This document shows, one piece after another, positions 26,951 through 37,112 of a stretch of 64,000 nt of DNA (position 1 is the first letter of the stretch; each line of letters starts with the position of its first letter). The notes beneath the pieces were generated by a model. It had not been told where the DNA came from and did not search any database. It saw only the letters and a list, made by a program, of their open reading frames with translations. Made by a program: the position numbers and the translations under genes. This stretch comes from Candidatus Kapaibacterium thiocyanatum (GTDB lineage Bacteria; Bacteroidota; Ignavibacteria; Kapaibacteriales; Kapaibacteriaceae), in the NCBI GenBank assembly GCA_001899175.1, contig MKVH01000003.1, positions 144,690 to 208,689 of the forward strand, in the 5' to 3' direction.

Positions 26951-28615
26951 TTAAACAGAAGGTAGTGGTATTTCTATGCCAAATTTCCTTGCATTGTTGG
27001 TAGCTCGTTCATAACCGGCGTCGGTATGACGTAATATACCCATCAGAGGGTCATATGTCAATACTCGTGCCAACTTCTGCTCTGCGAGGTCGGTTCCGTC
27101 CGCGACGACGACCATTCCCGCATGGAGACTCAGTCCCATTCCGACACCGCCGCCGTGATGAAGGGACACCCACGTGGCCCCGCCTACGGCATTGAGGGCG
27201 AAATTCAGATACACCCAGTCGGCTATCGCATCTGACCCGTCTTTCATGCTTTCGGTTTCACGATGCGGAGAAGCGACCGATCCGCAGTCCAGATGATCCC
27301 GTCCGATGACGATCGGTGCAGATACCCTCCCACTACGGACGAGGTCGTTGAAAAGTTTCCCGGCCTTGGCGCGCTCGCCGTAGCCGAGCCAGCAGATGCG
27401 GGCAGGAAGCCCCTGATAGCCGATGTGCTTACGGGCTTCCCTGATCCACATGTGCAGGTGGTCGTTCTCCGGGAAAAGACCCATGATGGCCTCATCGGTT
27501 ACACGGATATCTTCCGGATCGCCGCTGAGTGCCACCCAGCGGAAGGGTCCTTTTCCGTCGCAGAACAGTTCGCGGACGAAGGCCGGCACGAAGCCGGGGA
27601 AGTCGAAGGCATTCCCGACGCCGGCCTGATCCCGTGCCACGCCGCGGATATTGTTGCCGTAGTCGAAGGTGATGGCGCCGCGTTTCTGGAATTCGAGCAT
27701 GGCCTGGACATGCTCGCCGATGGAACGATAGGTGCGCTCCAGGTAGGTGGCGGGGTCGGTCATGCGCAGATCATCGGCCTCGGCCTTCGTCAGCCCTGCG
27801 GGATAGTAGCCGTTCAGCGGGTCGTGGGCCGACGTCTGGTCCGTGACCACGTCGGGCGTGATGCCGCGGCGCACGAGCTCGGGAAGGATTTCGGCGGCAT
27901 TGCCGACCAGTCCGATGGAGATCGGTTCCTTGCGCTCCTGGTATTCGCGGATGACTGCGAGGGCCTCGTCGAGGTCGTCCATTCTCCGGTTGCAGTAGCC
28001 ATCGTGAATGCGCTTGTCGATCCGTGCGGCGTCGATTTCGATACAGAGGGCTGCAGCACCGGCGATGGTCGCGGCCAGCGGCTGAGCTCCACCCATGCCG
28101 CCGAGGCCGGCGGTGAGCAGGAAACGTCCGTGCAGCGTCCCGCCGAAGTGCTGGCGCGCACATTCTGCGAACGTTTCGTAGGTGCCCTGGACGATGCCCT
28201 GGGTTCCGATGTAGATCCATGAACCGGCCGTCATCTGACCGTACATCATGAGTCCCATCGCATCCAGCCGACGGAATTCCTCCCAGGTGGCCCATTTCGG
28301 AACGAGGTTCGAGTTGGCGATGATGACGCGCGGCGCAAGGTCGTGGGTGCGGACGACGCCGACGGGTTTGCCGCTCTGGACGAGCAGCGTGTCGTCGGCT
28401 TCCATCTCGCGCAGGCAGCGCAGGATGGCATCGAAGGACTCCCAGTTGCGTGCGGCCTTGCCCAGGCCGCCGTAGACGATCAGTTGATCGGGCTTCTCGG
28501 CATTCTCGGGATCCAGGTTGTTCTGGATCATGCGATAGGCCGCCTCGATCTGCCATGTCTTGCAGGTGAGTTGCGGACCTCGTGGTGCTCGTACGATGCG
28601 CGTCGTTGCCGTCAT
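26951..28615 (-). CDS. hutU: Urocanate hydratase
   Basis: A 554-residue urocanase converting urocanate to imidazolone propionate with tightly bound NAD+, the second step of histidine degradation. Family motifs are [32 protein letters not shown], and near the C-terminus [20 protein letters not shown]. Length is normal. No hutH or hutI is next to it; the HutG-like hydrolase is 8.4 kb away at 17537-18538. It lies 31 bases downstream of the DUF971 gene, same strand. Confidence 0.96.
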   Translation of the reverse strand: MTATTRIVRAPRGPQLTCKTWQIEAAYRMIQNNLDPENAEKPDQLIVYGGLGKAARNWESFDAILRCLREMEADDTLLVQSGKPVGVVRTHDLAPRVIIANSNLVPKWATWEEFRRLDAMGLMMYGQMTAGSWIYIGTQGIVQGTYETFAECARQHFGGTLHGRFLLTAGLGGMGGAQPLAATIAGAAALCIEIDAARIDKRIHDGYCNRRMDDLDEALAVIREYQERKEPISIGLVGNAAEILPELVRRGITPDVVTDQTSAHDPLNGYYPAGLTKAEADDLRMTDPATYLERTYRSIGEHVQAMLEFQKRGAITFDYGNNIRGVARDQAGVGNAFDFPGFVPAFVRELFCDGKGPFRWVALSGDPEDIRVTDEAIMGLFPENDHLHMWIREARKHIGYQGLPARICWLGYGERAKAGKLFNDLVRSGRVSAPIVIGRDHLDCGSVASPHRETESMKDGSDAIADWVYLNFALNAVGGATWVSLHHGGGVGMGLSLHAGMVVVADGTDLAEQKLARVLTYDPLMGILRHTDAGYERATNNARKFGIEIPLPSV

Positions 28616-28646
28616 GCCTCGATTCCTGATTGATGATTGTTGTCTC

Positions 28647-28997
28647 TCACCCGATCTGCCGCTCGATCTCGGCCAGCGTCTCCTCGCTCAGGCGCTTGCC
28701 CTCGAAGATGGACCGGAGGAGCTCCCACGTATAGATGCCCGTGTCGTGACCATCCTTCCAGCGCGCCTGCACCCCGTAGTTCCCCACGGGTGTCAGCGAT
28801 TCCAGTTCGTTCATTCCGGGAGAGAAGGTCTTGATACCGGCGAAGACCTTCTGCCCCATGATTTCCTCTCCGGTGCAGAAAGCGCACGGACAGGCATCAC
28901 GAAGATCGCTCAGGAGGATTGCCGAAACGAAGCCGTCCGTCCATGTACTTTCCAGTACGACGGGATTGCGGCGTTTGAGGGAGGTGGGACGTTCCAT
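28647..28997 (-). CDS. DUF971 (GBBH-like N-terminal) protein
   Basis: A 116-residue single-domain protein of the DUF971 group ([58 protein letters not shown]). The CPCAFCTGE cluster may bind a metal. In other bacteria the domain occurs alone, fused to Mrp-like iron-sulfur carriers, or at the start of gamma-butyrobetaine hydroxylases. The start at 28997 is chosen because the family begins there and a TATCTTTG promoter element ends 4 nt upstream, which also suggests a leaderless mRNA. Confidence 0.83.
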   Translation of the reverse strand: MERPTSLKRRNPVVLESTWTDGFVSAILLSDLRDACPCAFCTGEEIMGQKVFAGIKTFSPGMNELESLTPVGNYGVQARWKDGHDTGIYTWELLRSIFEGKRLSEETLAEIERQIG

Positions 28998-29001
28998 GCG
29001 A

Positions 29002-29009
29002 CAAAGATA
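29002..29009 (-). promoter_or_regulatory. -7 promoter element (TATCTTTG), leaderless arrangement for the DUF971 gene
   Basis: On the minus strand TATCTTTG is followed by TCGC and then the ATG. This is the same octamer as that before tRNA-Leu (58091-58098). With only 4 nt between the element and the start codon, a leaderless transcript is expected. Confidence 0.5.
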
Positions 29010-29074
29010 CGGCGTCCACCCAAGCTGCCCCAGGCCGTGGTCGCAGGCGGTAGTAACGGTTTCCCATCTCGTAG

Positions 29075-29082
29075 TACATTTG
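29075..29082 (+). promoter_or_regulatory. Putative -7 promoter element (TACATTTG) upstream of asnS
   Basis: TACATTTG matches TAnnTTTG on the plus strand, 150 nt upstream of the asnS start, facing away from the DUF971 promoter. It would give asnS a 5' leader of about 140 nt. In that leader I see no tRNA-like or terminator structure. Confidence 0.35.
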
Positions 29083-29232
29083 CGGTTCGCCCCGGGCGTG
29101 CGGATCCGCATGCCATCAGGGACGGCCGCCCGGTCGCGGCGCACATGAGGGCCCGTCCTGAAACGTCCTATCGCCTTCATGCGCGGCCATCCAGCACCAG
29201 CAACAGATTTTCGGTTCATTCCAGTCCATCCC

Positions 29233-30585
29233 ATGACATCCCGCTACAAAAGCTTCGTCTCCATCGAACATCTCGATCAGCACATCGGCCAGCAGGTGAC
29301 GCTGAACGGTTGGGTCTACGACAAGACGGAAAAAGGCAAACTCGTCTTCATCAAGCTGCGCGACGGCAGCGGCATCGTCCAGTGCGTTCTGTTCAAGCCC
29401 AACGTGGACGAGCAGACGGCGGCCGATGCCCAGGCACTGACGCAGGAGACCAGCATTTCCATCACCGGTACGGTCCGTGCCGAACAACGCGCTCCGAGCG
29501 GTGTGGAACTCGACGTCCAGAGCATCAAGGTATGGCAGACGTCGAAGGACTATCCCATCACGCCGAAGGAACATGGCGTCGAATTCCTCATGGAGCATCG
29601 CCACCTCTGGCTGCGTTCCACGCGGCAGCACGCTATCATGCGCGTACGCTCGGCCGTGGTGAAGGCCATCCGCGACTTCTTCGACGGTAACGGCTTCCGT
29701 CTCATGGACTCGCCGATCTTCACGCCGAATGCCTGCGAAGGCACGTCGACGCTGTTCGAGACCGACTACTTCGATCTGGGCAAGGCCTATCTCACGCAGT
29801 CCGGTCAGCTCTACGCTGAGGCGAGTGCCATGGCACTCGGCAAGGTCTATACCTTCGGTCCCACCTTCCGTGCCGAGAAATCGAAGACGCGGCGCCACCT
29901 CACGGAATTCTGGATGGTCGAGCCGGAAATGGCATACTTCGACCTCAACGACGACATGGACCTCGCCGAGGACCTTGTCGAATACATCGTCCAGTACTGC
30001 CTCAAGACCTGCCAGCGCGAGCTGGCGGCACTCGGCCGCGACATCTCGAAGCTCGAGGCCGTGCGTCGTCCGTTCCACCGCATGTCGTATTCGGAAGCGG
30101 TGGAATGGCTCAACAGGAACAACGTCAAGCTCAACCGCAAGCAGGCCGACGGAAGCGAGATACAGGTCGACTTCCCATGGGGAGAGGACTTCGGTGCGCC
30201 GCAGGAAGAAGCCATCATGCAGCAGTTCGACAAACCCTGCATCATCCATCGCTATCCGACCGAGGTGAAGGCCTTCTACATGAAGCGCGATCCGGACGAT
30301 GCGAAGGTCGTGCTGGCCATGGACATGCTCGCACCCGAAGGTGCCGGCGAGATCATCGGCGGCTCGCAGCGCGAGGACGATCATGATGCATTGCTGCACC
30401 GTCTTCGCCACGAGAACCTCCCGGAAGAAGCCTTCCAGTGGTATCTGGACCTGCGTAAGTACGGTTCGGTACCGCACAGCGGCTTCGGGCTCGGCGTGGA
30501 GCGTACGGTGAAGTGGATCACCGGCGCCGAACATATCCGCGAAGTCATTCCGTTCCCGCGGATGATCTACCGCATCATGCCCTGA
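29233..30585 (+). CDS. asnS: Asparaginyl-tRNA synthetase
   Basis: A 450-residue class IIb aminoacyl-tRNA synthetase charging tRNA-Asn. The N-terminal OB-fold anticodon-binding domain (about residues 15-100; [26 protein letters not shown]) is followed by the catalytic core. Motif 2 is [24 protein letters not shown]; motif 3 is [16 protein letters not shown]. AsnRS is preferred over AspRS because of the [14 protein letters not shown] form and the length. The start at 29233 (MTSRYKSF) matches the usual N-terminus; a Shine-Dalgarno is not obvious. Confidence 0.96.
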   Translation: MTSRYKSFVSIEHLDQHIGQQVTLNGWVYDKTEKGKLVFIKLRDGSGIVQCVLFKPNVDEQTAADAQALTQETSISITGTVRAEQRAPSGVELDVQSIKVWQTSKDYPITPKEHGVEFLMEHRHLWLRSTRQHAIMRVRSAVVKAIRDFFDGNGFRLMDSPIFTPNACEGTSTLFETDYFDLGKAYLTQSGQLYAEASAMALGKVYTFGPTFRAEKSKTRRHLTEFWMVEPEMAYFDLNDDMDLAEDLVEYIVQYCLKTCQRELAALGRDISKLEAVRRPFHRMSYSEAVEWLNRNNVKLNRKQADGSEIQVDFPWGEDFGAPQEEAIMQQFDKPCIIHRYPTEVKAFYMKRDPDDAKVVLAMDMLAPEGAGEIIGGSQREDDHDALLHRLRHENLPEEAFQWYLDLRKYGSVPHSGFGLGVERTVKWITGAEHIREVIPFPRMIYRIMP

Positions 30586-30679
30586 TCATCGCAATGCACC
30601 TTCGCACTCTCGGCATAGCCGGATTCGCGAAGTTCGCCGTACGCAGATTATCACATGTACACTTACTTTTCGATCGATC

Positions 30680-32464
30680 ATGACGACACAACAGACCGGA
30701 GCTGAAGAAGTACTGTGGGATCTTTCCGATCTCTACAAGTCACCTGCCGACCCCGCCCTTGAACACGACCTCACGACGATCGTCGCACGCGCCGATGCAT
30801 TCCGTACGGAATGGAGAGGCAGGATCGCGACGGCGTCGGACCAGGACATCGACGCCCTCCTGCGTACGTACGAGGAGCTGACAGAACTTCTCGACAAGAT
30901 GGGATCGTATACCCATCTCCTGTGGTCGACGGATACGGAGAATCCGGAGAACGGCCGCCTGCTCCAACGCGTACGTGAAATCGGGACGTCGGCGAGCCAG
31001 CTCCTGTTCTTCGTTCCCATCGACTTCGCAGCGCTGCCCACCGAGCGGCTCCAGGCTCTCGCCTCGTCACCGCTGCATGCGTCGCGCGCGCACTGGTTCG
31101 AGCGCACCCGGAAGTACGGCCCGCACATGCTCGACGAGCGGCTGGAACAGGTGCTGGGCGAGAAGGCTCTGACGGCGCGCTACGCGTGGGTGCGTCTGTA
31201 CGACGAACTGCAGAATGCCAAGGTCATCGAACTGAACGGACGTGAGTACACGGAGTCGGCGATCCTCAAGCTGCTGTACGAATCCGACCGTTCCACACGG
31301 AAGGCCGCAGCAGAAGCCTTTTCGAAGGGACTCGCCGACGGTGTGAAGACGCACGCCTTCATCTTCAACACGGTGCTGGCCGATTGCGCATCCAACGATC
31401 GTATGCGCAACTATCCGACGTGGGTTTCCTCCCGCAACCTCGATAACGAAGTGAGCGATGCCACCGTCGAAACGCTGGTATCCGCCGTTGTGGATCGCTA
31501 TGACCTCGTCCATCGCTTCTTCGCACTGAAGAAGCGTCTGCTCGGTATCGAGGAGATGCAGGACTATGACCGCTATGCGCCGGTCGGAGGCGATCAGACG
31601 TTCTGGTCGTGGGAAGATGCGCGGAACATCGTCGTCAAGGCCTATACCGACTTCCATCCGGAAGCGGGCGAGATCGCCGCGATGTTCTTCGACAAGTCGT
31701 GGATCCACGCTCCTGTCTACAAGGGCAAGAGCGGTGGCGCCTACAGTGCGGGTACCGTTCCGTCCGCCCACCCCTATGTCTTCATGAACTACATGGGGAC
31801 CAACCGTGACGTCATGACCCTCGCCCATGAACTCGGTCACGGTATCCATCAGTATCTGTCGCGTCGCCAGGGAATCCTGCTCGCCGATACGCCGCTGACC
31901 ATCGCCGAAACGGCATCGGTCTTCGGTGAAATGGTCGTTTTCTCCATGCTGATGGAGCGTACGACGGATCCGCAGGCACGCCTGGCGCTTCTCGTCGGAA
32001 AGATCGACGATATCCTCGCGACCGTCTTCCGTCAGATCGGCCTCAACCGCTTCGAGAACGCCATCCACAGGGCACGCCGTTCGGAAGGCGAGCTCACGGT
32101 GGACAGGCTCAACGAGCTGTGGATGGAAACGCAGCGTGCACAGTTCGGCACGTCCGTCACCCTCACGGAGAACTACCGGCACTGGTGGTCCTATATCTCG
32201 CACTTCATGCATACGCCGGGCTACGTCTATGCCTATGCCTTCGGCGAACTGCTCGTGCTCGCCCTCTACGAGATCTACAAACGCGACGGCGGCACCTTCC
32301 CGGAACAATACATGGACCTGTTGCGTAGCGGTGGTTCGAAGAGTCCCGAAGACCTGCTTTCACCGCTCGGTCTCGACATCAACGACCCGGCCTTCTGGAA
32401 CATCGGTCTGTCCGCGATCGAACGCCTGATCTCGGAAGCGGAAGCGCTGGCGGCAACCCAATAA
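30680..32464 (+). CDS. pepF: M3-family oligoendopeptidase F
   Basis: A 594-residue zinc metallopeptidase of family M3. The active site HELGHGIHQYLS (His, Glu, His) is followed by the third ligand glutamate in AETASVFGEM. An N-terminal helical lobe (about residues 20-200) limits access to short peptides. No signal peptide, so cytoplasmic peptide turnover is expected. The length and opening (EEVLWDLSDLYKSPADP) match clostridial/Bacteroidota PepF. TACTTTTC, a degenerate -7-like element, ends 8 nt before the ATG. Confidence 0.94.
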   Translation: MTTQQTGAEEVLWDLSDLYKSPADPALEHDLTTIVARADAFRTEWRGRIATASDQDIDALLRTYEELTELLDKMGSYTHLLWSTDTENPENGRLLQRVREIGTSASQLLFFVPIDFAALPTERLQALASSPLHASRAHWFERTRKYGPHMLDERLEQVLGEKALTARYAWVRLYDELQNAKVIELNGREYTESAILKLLYESDRSTRKAAAEAFSKGLADGVKTHAFIFNTVLADCASNDRMRNYPTWVSSRNLDNEVSDATVETLVSAVVDRYDLVHRFFALKKRLLGIEEMQDYDRYAPVGGDQTFWSWEDARNIVVKAYTDFHPEAGEIAAMFFDKSWIHAPVYKGKSGGAYSAGTVPSAHPYVFMNYMGTNRDVMTLAHELGHGIHQYLSRRQGILLADTPLTIAETASVFGEMVVFSMLMERTTDPQARLALLVGKIDDILATVFRQIGLNRFENAIHRARRSEGELTVDRLNELWMETQRAQFGTSVTLTENYRHWWSYISHFMHTPGYVYAYAFGELLVLALYEIYKRDGGTFPEQYMDLLRSGGSKSPEDLLSPLGLDINDPAFWNIGLSAIERLISEAEALAATQ

Positions 32465-32482
32465 GAATCAGAGGAGACGACG

Positions 32483-32800
32483 ATGGAACGATACGAAACA
32501 CTCGTACAGGCGCTCAACGACCTGAAGGCACGCGGCTTCACCAGTGACTTCAACCTTGCCGGTGACTGTATCGAATGCACGCAGCTCGCTCTGCGCCTGC
32601 ATCCCGATCAGTTCGAGATCGTGGAAGTCCATCGCTTCGAGGGAATGACGAATCCTGACGACAGTACGGTACTGTATGCCATCATGTCGCCCGACGGAGT
32701 GCGGGGAACGTTCGTGATGGCATACGGTTCCTATGCCGACGGGGTGCATGCCGACTTCATCCGCAAGCTGCAGATACATCCCGGTACGGGACAGAACTGA
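32483..32800 (+). CDS. Small conserved Bacteroidota protein (often mislabelled phosphoribosylpyrophosphate synthetase)
   Basis: A 105-residue cytoplasmic protein (ETLVQALNDLKARGFTSDF; GDCIECTQLALRLHPDQFEI; FEGMTNPDDSTVLYAI). Homologs are common in Bacteroidota and are sometimes called phosphoribosylpyrophosphate synthetase, but it is far too short and lacks PRPP-synthetase motifs, so that name should not be used. A CxxC-like pair (GDCIECTQ) is not clearly metal-binding. AGGAGAC precedes the ATG. It follows pepF by 18 bases, and its stop abuts the stop of the convergent transglycosylase gene. Confidence 0.8.
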   Translation: MERYETLVQALNDLKARGFTSDFNLAGDCIECTQLALRLHPDQFEIVEVHRFEGMTNPDDSTVLYAIMSPDGVRGTFVMAYGSYADGVHADFIRKLQIHPGTGQN

Positions 32801-33721
32801 TCAGCGTACCTTCGCCGCGAGCGTCAGCACGGCATCCACGTAGGCAGTACTGTTGTTGTAGTGAAAGATGGCGCTCCTGTGCGAGGCCGGCGTCGTACCC
32901 CAGCCATTGCTGCGCAGGTAATTGGCTACGCTGTGTACGGCATCCTGGATCGCATAGAGATCGATCGTGCCGTCTCCATCGCCATCCTGTGCCCATCGCT
33001 GATAGCTCGAGGGCAGAAACTGCGTCAGACCGAACGCACCCGCCCAGCTTCCGTAGAGTTTATGGACGTTGATGACGCCACGACGCTGCATGTCGGACAG
33101 TGAGCGGAGCTGGTCAATGGCCCAGCGTACCTTGCGGTCGGCCTTCTGGCGTATGAGGCGTCGTACACTGTCCACACCGGCCGTATCCAGCGGTTCACCG
33201 GCGATGACCTTCTCGACGTTGCGCTCGATGAATTCCGGTTCGCGGCACAGCACGACGCTGAGGAAGACACTGGGCACGTGATGCTTGCCCAGGATCCGAC
33301 CGTACTTGGTCTCCACCCAGAGGATGGCCGCCACGACTTCGCGCTGCACACCATAGGTGTGTTCGCATACCGTGAGGATGGAGTCGTTGTTCGAGATGAA
33401 TTCCTTCACGCGTCGTATGGATGGCGCATTGTAATTATGCGAATAGTCCACTTTCACCGCGTAGTTCGTGACGTTGATCCGCGCGAAGTCTTCGTTGAAG
33501 GACGTTTCCGGCTGGGCCAGCAGATCTTCGATGAAGGCCGAATCGACACCGCTCGCGCGTACGATCTGTGCTGCCCTCCGCAGCATGCTCGTGGTATCCT
33601 TCGCGCCATCCTGCTGCACGGTTGGTGCAGGGCCACCCTGCACGAGCATGACCGTACCGAAGACGATGCCGAGAACGAGCACCGCAGCACCGAGGGATAT
33701 GATGACAGGTCGACGGATCAT
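32801..33721 (-). CDS. MltB-like lytic murein transglycosylase
   Basis: A 306-residue envelope enzyme with an N-terminal membrane anchor (VIISLGAAVLVLGIVFGTVMLV). The SLT_2/MltB fold is seen in VVAAILWVETKYGRILGKH, with the likely catalytic glutamate in VETKYG, and in the C-terminal GSWAGAFGLTQFLPSSYQRWAQDGDGDGTIDLY, AVHSVANYLRSNGW. It cleaves peptidoglycan between MurNAc and GlcNAc with formation of 1,6-anhydro-MurNAc. The ATG overlaps the stop of the upstream methyltransferase gene (ATGA), so the two are probably co-translated. Confidence 0.88.
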   Translation of the reverse strand: MIRRPVIISLGAAVLVLGIVFGTVMLVQGGPAPTVQQDGAKDTTSMLRRAAQIVRASGVDSAFIEDLLAQPETSFNEDFARINVTNYAVKVDYSHNYNAPSIRRVKEFISNNDSILTVCEHTYGVQREVVAAILWVETKYGRILGKHHVPSVFLSVVLCREPEFIERNVEKVIAGEPLDTAGVDSVRRLIRQKADRKVRWAIDQLRSLSDMQRRGVINVHKLYGSWAGAFGLTQFLPSSYQRWAQDGDGDGTIDLYAIQDAVHSVANYLRSNGWGTTPASHRSAIFHYNNSTAYVDAVLTLAAKVR

Positions 33722-34557
33722 GATGATGTCTGACGTTTTCGAGCCACGATGAATATCTCCGCGCCGGTAACATCCTGATAGAGCCGTGCGATACGATCTC
33801 TCGACGAAGGAGAGGGGAGAGACGCGTACCGGCGGAAGACGGTCGTCGACAATCCATACGAACGACGCGTGAGAAGCGTATTCGGATGCTGCCGGCGCAC
33901 CAGTTCCACAGTCAGCCCAGACGATTCAACGAGTTGTCGTAGTGCACGGTCGGTATAGTGGACGAGATGGACACCGGGCTGATACCAGATCCATCGCGCA
34001 CCGAATACATGACGCCATGCCGATGCGAAATCGGGAACGCGGATGCACAAGATACCACCCGGCTCGAGGAGTTCAATGCAACGGTCGATCATCGCACGCG
34101 GTTCTCCGATATGCTCGAGAACATGCCACATCGAAATGACGGACCAACGTCCCTGGACGTTCGCGACGTCCGCTTCGACATCCAGTCCGATATGCCGTGC
34201 ATATGCGCGTGCACGTTGTGACGGCTCGACGCCGGCGACATCGTACCCGTTACGACGTACTTCGTCGATGAAGAAACCGTGATCGCAACCGATGTCCAGC
34301 CATCTGCCCGGTGGCGGCTGCAAGGCCGACAATTCCCCAAGCAGTTTGTAATATTCGGGATAGCGGAAATAGCGATGTCGTTCCGTCGATGACCGGACCG
34401 TCTGCGTCAGCGTGTAGTCCTTTGCGTAGAACGAAGCATCGTCGCCGCGTCGCAGCGACGGATGCGTTACATGAGCCGTGCAGGACGGACAGTAGAGGAT
34501 CGGAGAGGAGCCGATGCGGCGTTCTTCGAGGGCCGCAGAACATACGGGACAGGTCAT
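33718..34557 (-). CDS. Class I SAM methyltransferase with N-terminal zinc ribbon
   Basis: A 279-residue protein. It begins with a four-cysteine ribbon (MTCPVCSAALEE...LYCPSC) and continues into a methyltransferase core (RWLDIGCDHGFFIDEVRRNGYDVAGVEPS; VISMWHVLEHI; LLEPGGILCIRVPD). This arrangement is common in surface-polysaccharide and O-antigen loci, where such enzymes methylate sugars. The start at 34557 is preferred because the zinc ribbon starts there and a TAGCTTG element lies 4 nt upstream; an ATG at 34611 would add 18 residues. Target not known. Confidence 0.8.
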   Translation of the reverse strand: MTCPVCSAALEERRIGSSPILYCPSCTAHVTHPSLRRGDDASFYAKDYTLTQTVRSSTERHRYFRYPEYYKLLGELSALQPPPGRWLDIGCDHGFFIDEVRRNGYDVAGVEPSQRARAYARHIGLDVEADVANVQGRWSVISMWHVLEHIGEPRAMIDRCIELLEPGGILCIRVPDFASAWRHVFGARWIWYQPGVHLVHYTDRALRQLVESSGLTVELVRRQHPNTLLTRRSYGLSTTVFRRYASLPSPSSRDRIARLYQDVTGAEIFIVARKRQTSS

Positions 34558-34640
34558 GCGGCAAGCTACAGCGAAATCAGGTATTTTATCGTCAGATCGA
34601 TTCCGCGCCATCCGGCGTCATATAGCGGGAGAGTATACCA

Positions 34641-35378
34641 ATGAAGTACGTCGTCATCGCCATTGCCATGATCATCGCTTCCACAGCGACATTCGCACAG
34701 CCGAAGCTGAAGATGGAAGAAACATATGACTGGGGACGTGTGACTCCGGTCGAGACGAAGGGCGAAGCCCACAAGCTCAAGGCCAGGATCATACTGAAGA
34801 ACGAAGGCGACAAGCTCTTGCGCATCACGAGCGTACGTCCGAGTTGCGGCTGTACCTCGGCGCCTCTCGAAAAGGATTCGCTCGAACCCGGAGAGGAAAC
34901 GGCACTGAACATCACGCTGAACACACCGAGCAACAACGGTCCTATCACGAAGTACGTGACGATCCAGACGAACGAGATCCAGCACAGCACGAAGACGCTG
35001 ACGCTGAAGGCCGACATCCAGCGGCCGCTGCAGTTGTCGTCCAGCTTCATCCCGTTCAATCAGGGTGTCGTCGGCCAGGCGATCGAAGGCGCGATGTCCA
35101 TCACGTCCTATGCCGAGGAGCCCGTCTCGATCAACGTATCGGCGATCACGCCCGGGCTGACGATCAAGTCACCGGCATCCGTCGTGCTGAAGAAGGGAGA
35201 ATCGTACGGTCTGACATGTTCGTATACGCCGGAAAAGACGGGACCGTTCACGGTCGAAGTGAAGCTCGTCACGACGCTCGCGGACTATACGGATCTGTCC
35301 ATCACGGGCTACGGTATGGCTGCCAGCGCCGATGCCATGCCGCAGAAGGTCATGGGAGTGACGCCTGCCGCGAAGTGA
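34641..35378 (+). CDS. Exported DUF1573 protein
   Basis: A 245-residue protein with a signal peptide (MKYVVIAIAMIIASTATFAQ) and a DUF1573/ASH-like beta-sandwich: YDWGRVTPVE, the hallmark SVRPSCGCTSAPLEKDSLEPGE, then FIPFNQGVVGQ in a second beta-domain. The family is widespread in Bacteroidota envelopes with unclear function; the CGCT cysteines may bind metal or form a disulfide. Expected location periplasm or surface. It is divergent from the methyltransferase gene. Confidence 0.87.
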   Translation: MKYVVIAIAMIIASTATFAQPKLKMEETYDWGRVTPVETKGEAHKLKARIILKNEGDKLLRITSVRPSCGCTSAPLEKDSLEPGEETALNITLNTPSNNGPITKYVTIQTNEIQHSTKTLTLKADIQRPLQLSSSFIPFNQGVVGQAIEGAMSITSYAEEPVSINVSAITPGLTIKSPASVVLKKGESYGLTCSYTPEKTGPFTVEVKLVTTLADYTDLSITGYGMAASADAMPQKVMGVTPAAK

Positions 35379-35386
35379 TCGGCCGG

Positions 35387-37003
35387 TCAGCGTATACGCT
35401 CGAAGACGACGATGCCGCCCCATTCCTTCACGATGCGCAGCCGCGGATCGCTGCGCCACCGTTCCGCGTCGTTGACCTTGCAGACGAAGTAGGCAGGCTT
35501 GTCGATGTCGCCATCGAGGAGCCACGGCTCCCATGCATCCTGTTCCATGCCGTGTGCCGCAGCGCTCAGGGCATAGGGCTTGTCCGTATAGAACAGATGC
35601 GCATAGGACTTCATCACCAGCGGTTTGACGTAGACGTCCTTGCCTCGTAGCGATTCGTACGTATCGAGTGCAGCACCCTGTGTATAGCGTTCGACCTTCG
35701 GCGTGACGGTCGGCAGGAAGACGAAGATGAAGAGTGCCACGCTCGACAGCAGTGCGCCCAGTGCACGCAGGGGATACATGCGCTTCCAGACGAAGAAGAG
35801 GATCAGACCGGCGGGGAGGAGCAGAGCCACGAAGGGCTCGTATCCTTGCCACGGAACGGGCTGCTGCATCGCGGCGCGAAGGTATTCGTCGCGGAACGTC
35901 GGCAGCGCCATCAACGTGTCAACGTACAATCCTGCCAGGGGAACGGCCGCACCGAGCGTCGTCAGGACGAGGCATACGGCGACCAGTCCCGCCGACGTCC
36001 ACCAGCGCCACCGCAGGCGTCCGCTCAGCCATCGCTCCACCGACAGTGCTGCGAGGAAGGTCAGCGGCAGATACGTCATCGAAGAGTAGTGGACGATCTT
36101 CGTCTTGACGACCGAGAAGACGACGAGGACGACCGTCATGAGAACGATCATCCATATCCGCGTATCGTTCTGTTCGTCCGTTTCGTCGTGATTGCGTCGT
36201 AACGCTCCGAAGAACAGCAACGATGCGGGATAACAGCCGATGAGGACGACGACGGGATGGTACCAGAAGGGTTGTTCGTGTCCGGCATCGCCCGTCGTGA
36301 GCAGTCGAACCTGATAGGCCAGATTCTCCATGATGAATCGGGGTCCGTTCTGGAGGTAGTCGATACCGAACCAGGTCGCTGTCACGGCGATCGTCAGTGC
36401 CGTGGCGATCATGACGTTCTTCCACGGCAGCGGCATCCGCTTTCTCAGCACGAACCACGATATTCCCGTCGTGAGCATCACGAGACCGAAGCCGACGGGA
36501 CCCTTGGTGAGGACGGCGAGGCCGCTGAAGATGCCGGCGGAGACGGGATGCCGGCGCATCATGCCTACGACGCTGAGGAAGATGAGGAGATTGAACAGGG
36601 GATCGATGATGCCGGAGCGGAAATAGAAGTGAGGGAGCAAGGAACCCGCATAGAGTGCGGTCCAGAGCAGTCCGGTGCGACGTGAGAACCAGCGCTCGCC
36701 GAAGGTGAAGAGGAGGACGAGGGTGATGACGCCGATGATGGCGTTCGGCAGTCTGGCCGCGAATTCATTGATGCCGAAGACCTTCATGCTGAGCACCTGG
36801 AGCCAGATGAAGACCGGCGGCTTCTCGTAGAACGGCTGATAATCGATGTGGACGTGCAGGTAGTCACCCGTCACGATCATCTCCCGTGCGCATTCGGCGA
36901 AATTGATCTCGTCCCAATCGAACAGACGTACCGAGCCGAGGAACGGGACGAACAGCAGCAGAGCGCCGATGACTATCAGGAGGCGGATGGAACGGGATGA
37001 CAC
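35387..37003 (-). CDS. GT39/ArnT-like membrane glycosyltransferase
   Basis: A 538-residue polytopic membrane protein with 10-12 hydrophobic segments. The first loop carries LFDWDEINFAECAREM, the Asp/Glu-containing motif of PMT/ArnT-type (GT-C, PF13231/PF02366) glycosyltransferases, followed by YEKPPVFIWLQVLSMKVFGINEFAARLPNA. Such enzymes move sugars from polyprenyl-phosphate carriers to lipids or proteins on the outer face of the inner membrane. The start at 37003 is a GTG just before the first TM helix; no ATG lies nearby, so the exact start is uncertain. Convergent with the DUF1573 gene. Confidence 0.82.
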   Translation of the reverse strand: MSSRSIRLLIVIGALLLFVPFLGSVRLFDWDEINFAECAREMIVTGDYLHVHIDYQPFYEKPPVFIWLQVLSMKVFGINEFAARLPNAIIGVITLVLLFTFGERWFSRRTGLLWTALYAGSLLPHFYFRSGIIDPLFNLLIFLSVVGMMRRHPVSAGIFSGLAVLTKGPVGFGLVMLTTGISWFVLRKRMPLPWKNVMIATALTIAVTATWFGIDYLQNGPRFIMENLAYQVRLLTTGDAGHEQPFWYHPVVVLIGCYPASLLFFGALRRNHDETDEQNDTRIWMIVLMTVVLVVFSVVKTKIVHYSSMTYLPLTFLAALSVERWLSGRLRWRWWTSAGLVAVCLVLTTLGAAVPLAGLYVDTLMALPTFRDEYLRAAMQQPVPWQGYEPFVALLLPAGLILFFVWKRMYPLRALGALLSSVALFIFVFLPTVTPKVERYTQGAALDTYESLRGKDVYVKPLVMKSYAHLFYTDKPYALSAAAHGMEQDAWEPWLLDGDIDKPAYFVCKVNDAERWRSDPRLRIVKEWGGIVVFERIR

Positions 37004-37112
37004 GGTCTGCTCACGATGGTGTTGAAGCCTGCCGCACAAAAATAGGATGCCGATTAAACCTATCGTCCGAGGGGAGCAACAAAGGCGGCATACATTCCGG
37101 AGGGAGAGGACT

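Noticed and set aside
32483-32800. Phosphoribosylpyrophosphate synthetase
   Set aside because: The common database-style name for these small proteins does not fit: 105 residues and no PRPP-binding or ATP motifs.
34558-34611. Longer N-terminus for the zinc-ribbon methyltransferase
   Set aside because: The extra 18 residues precede the family's MTCPVC start and would place the -7-like element inside the gene.
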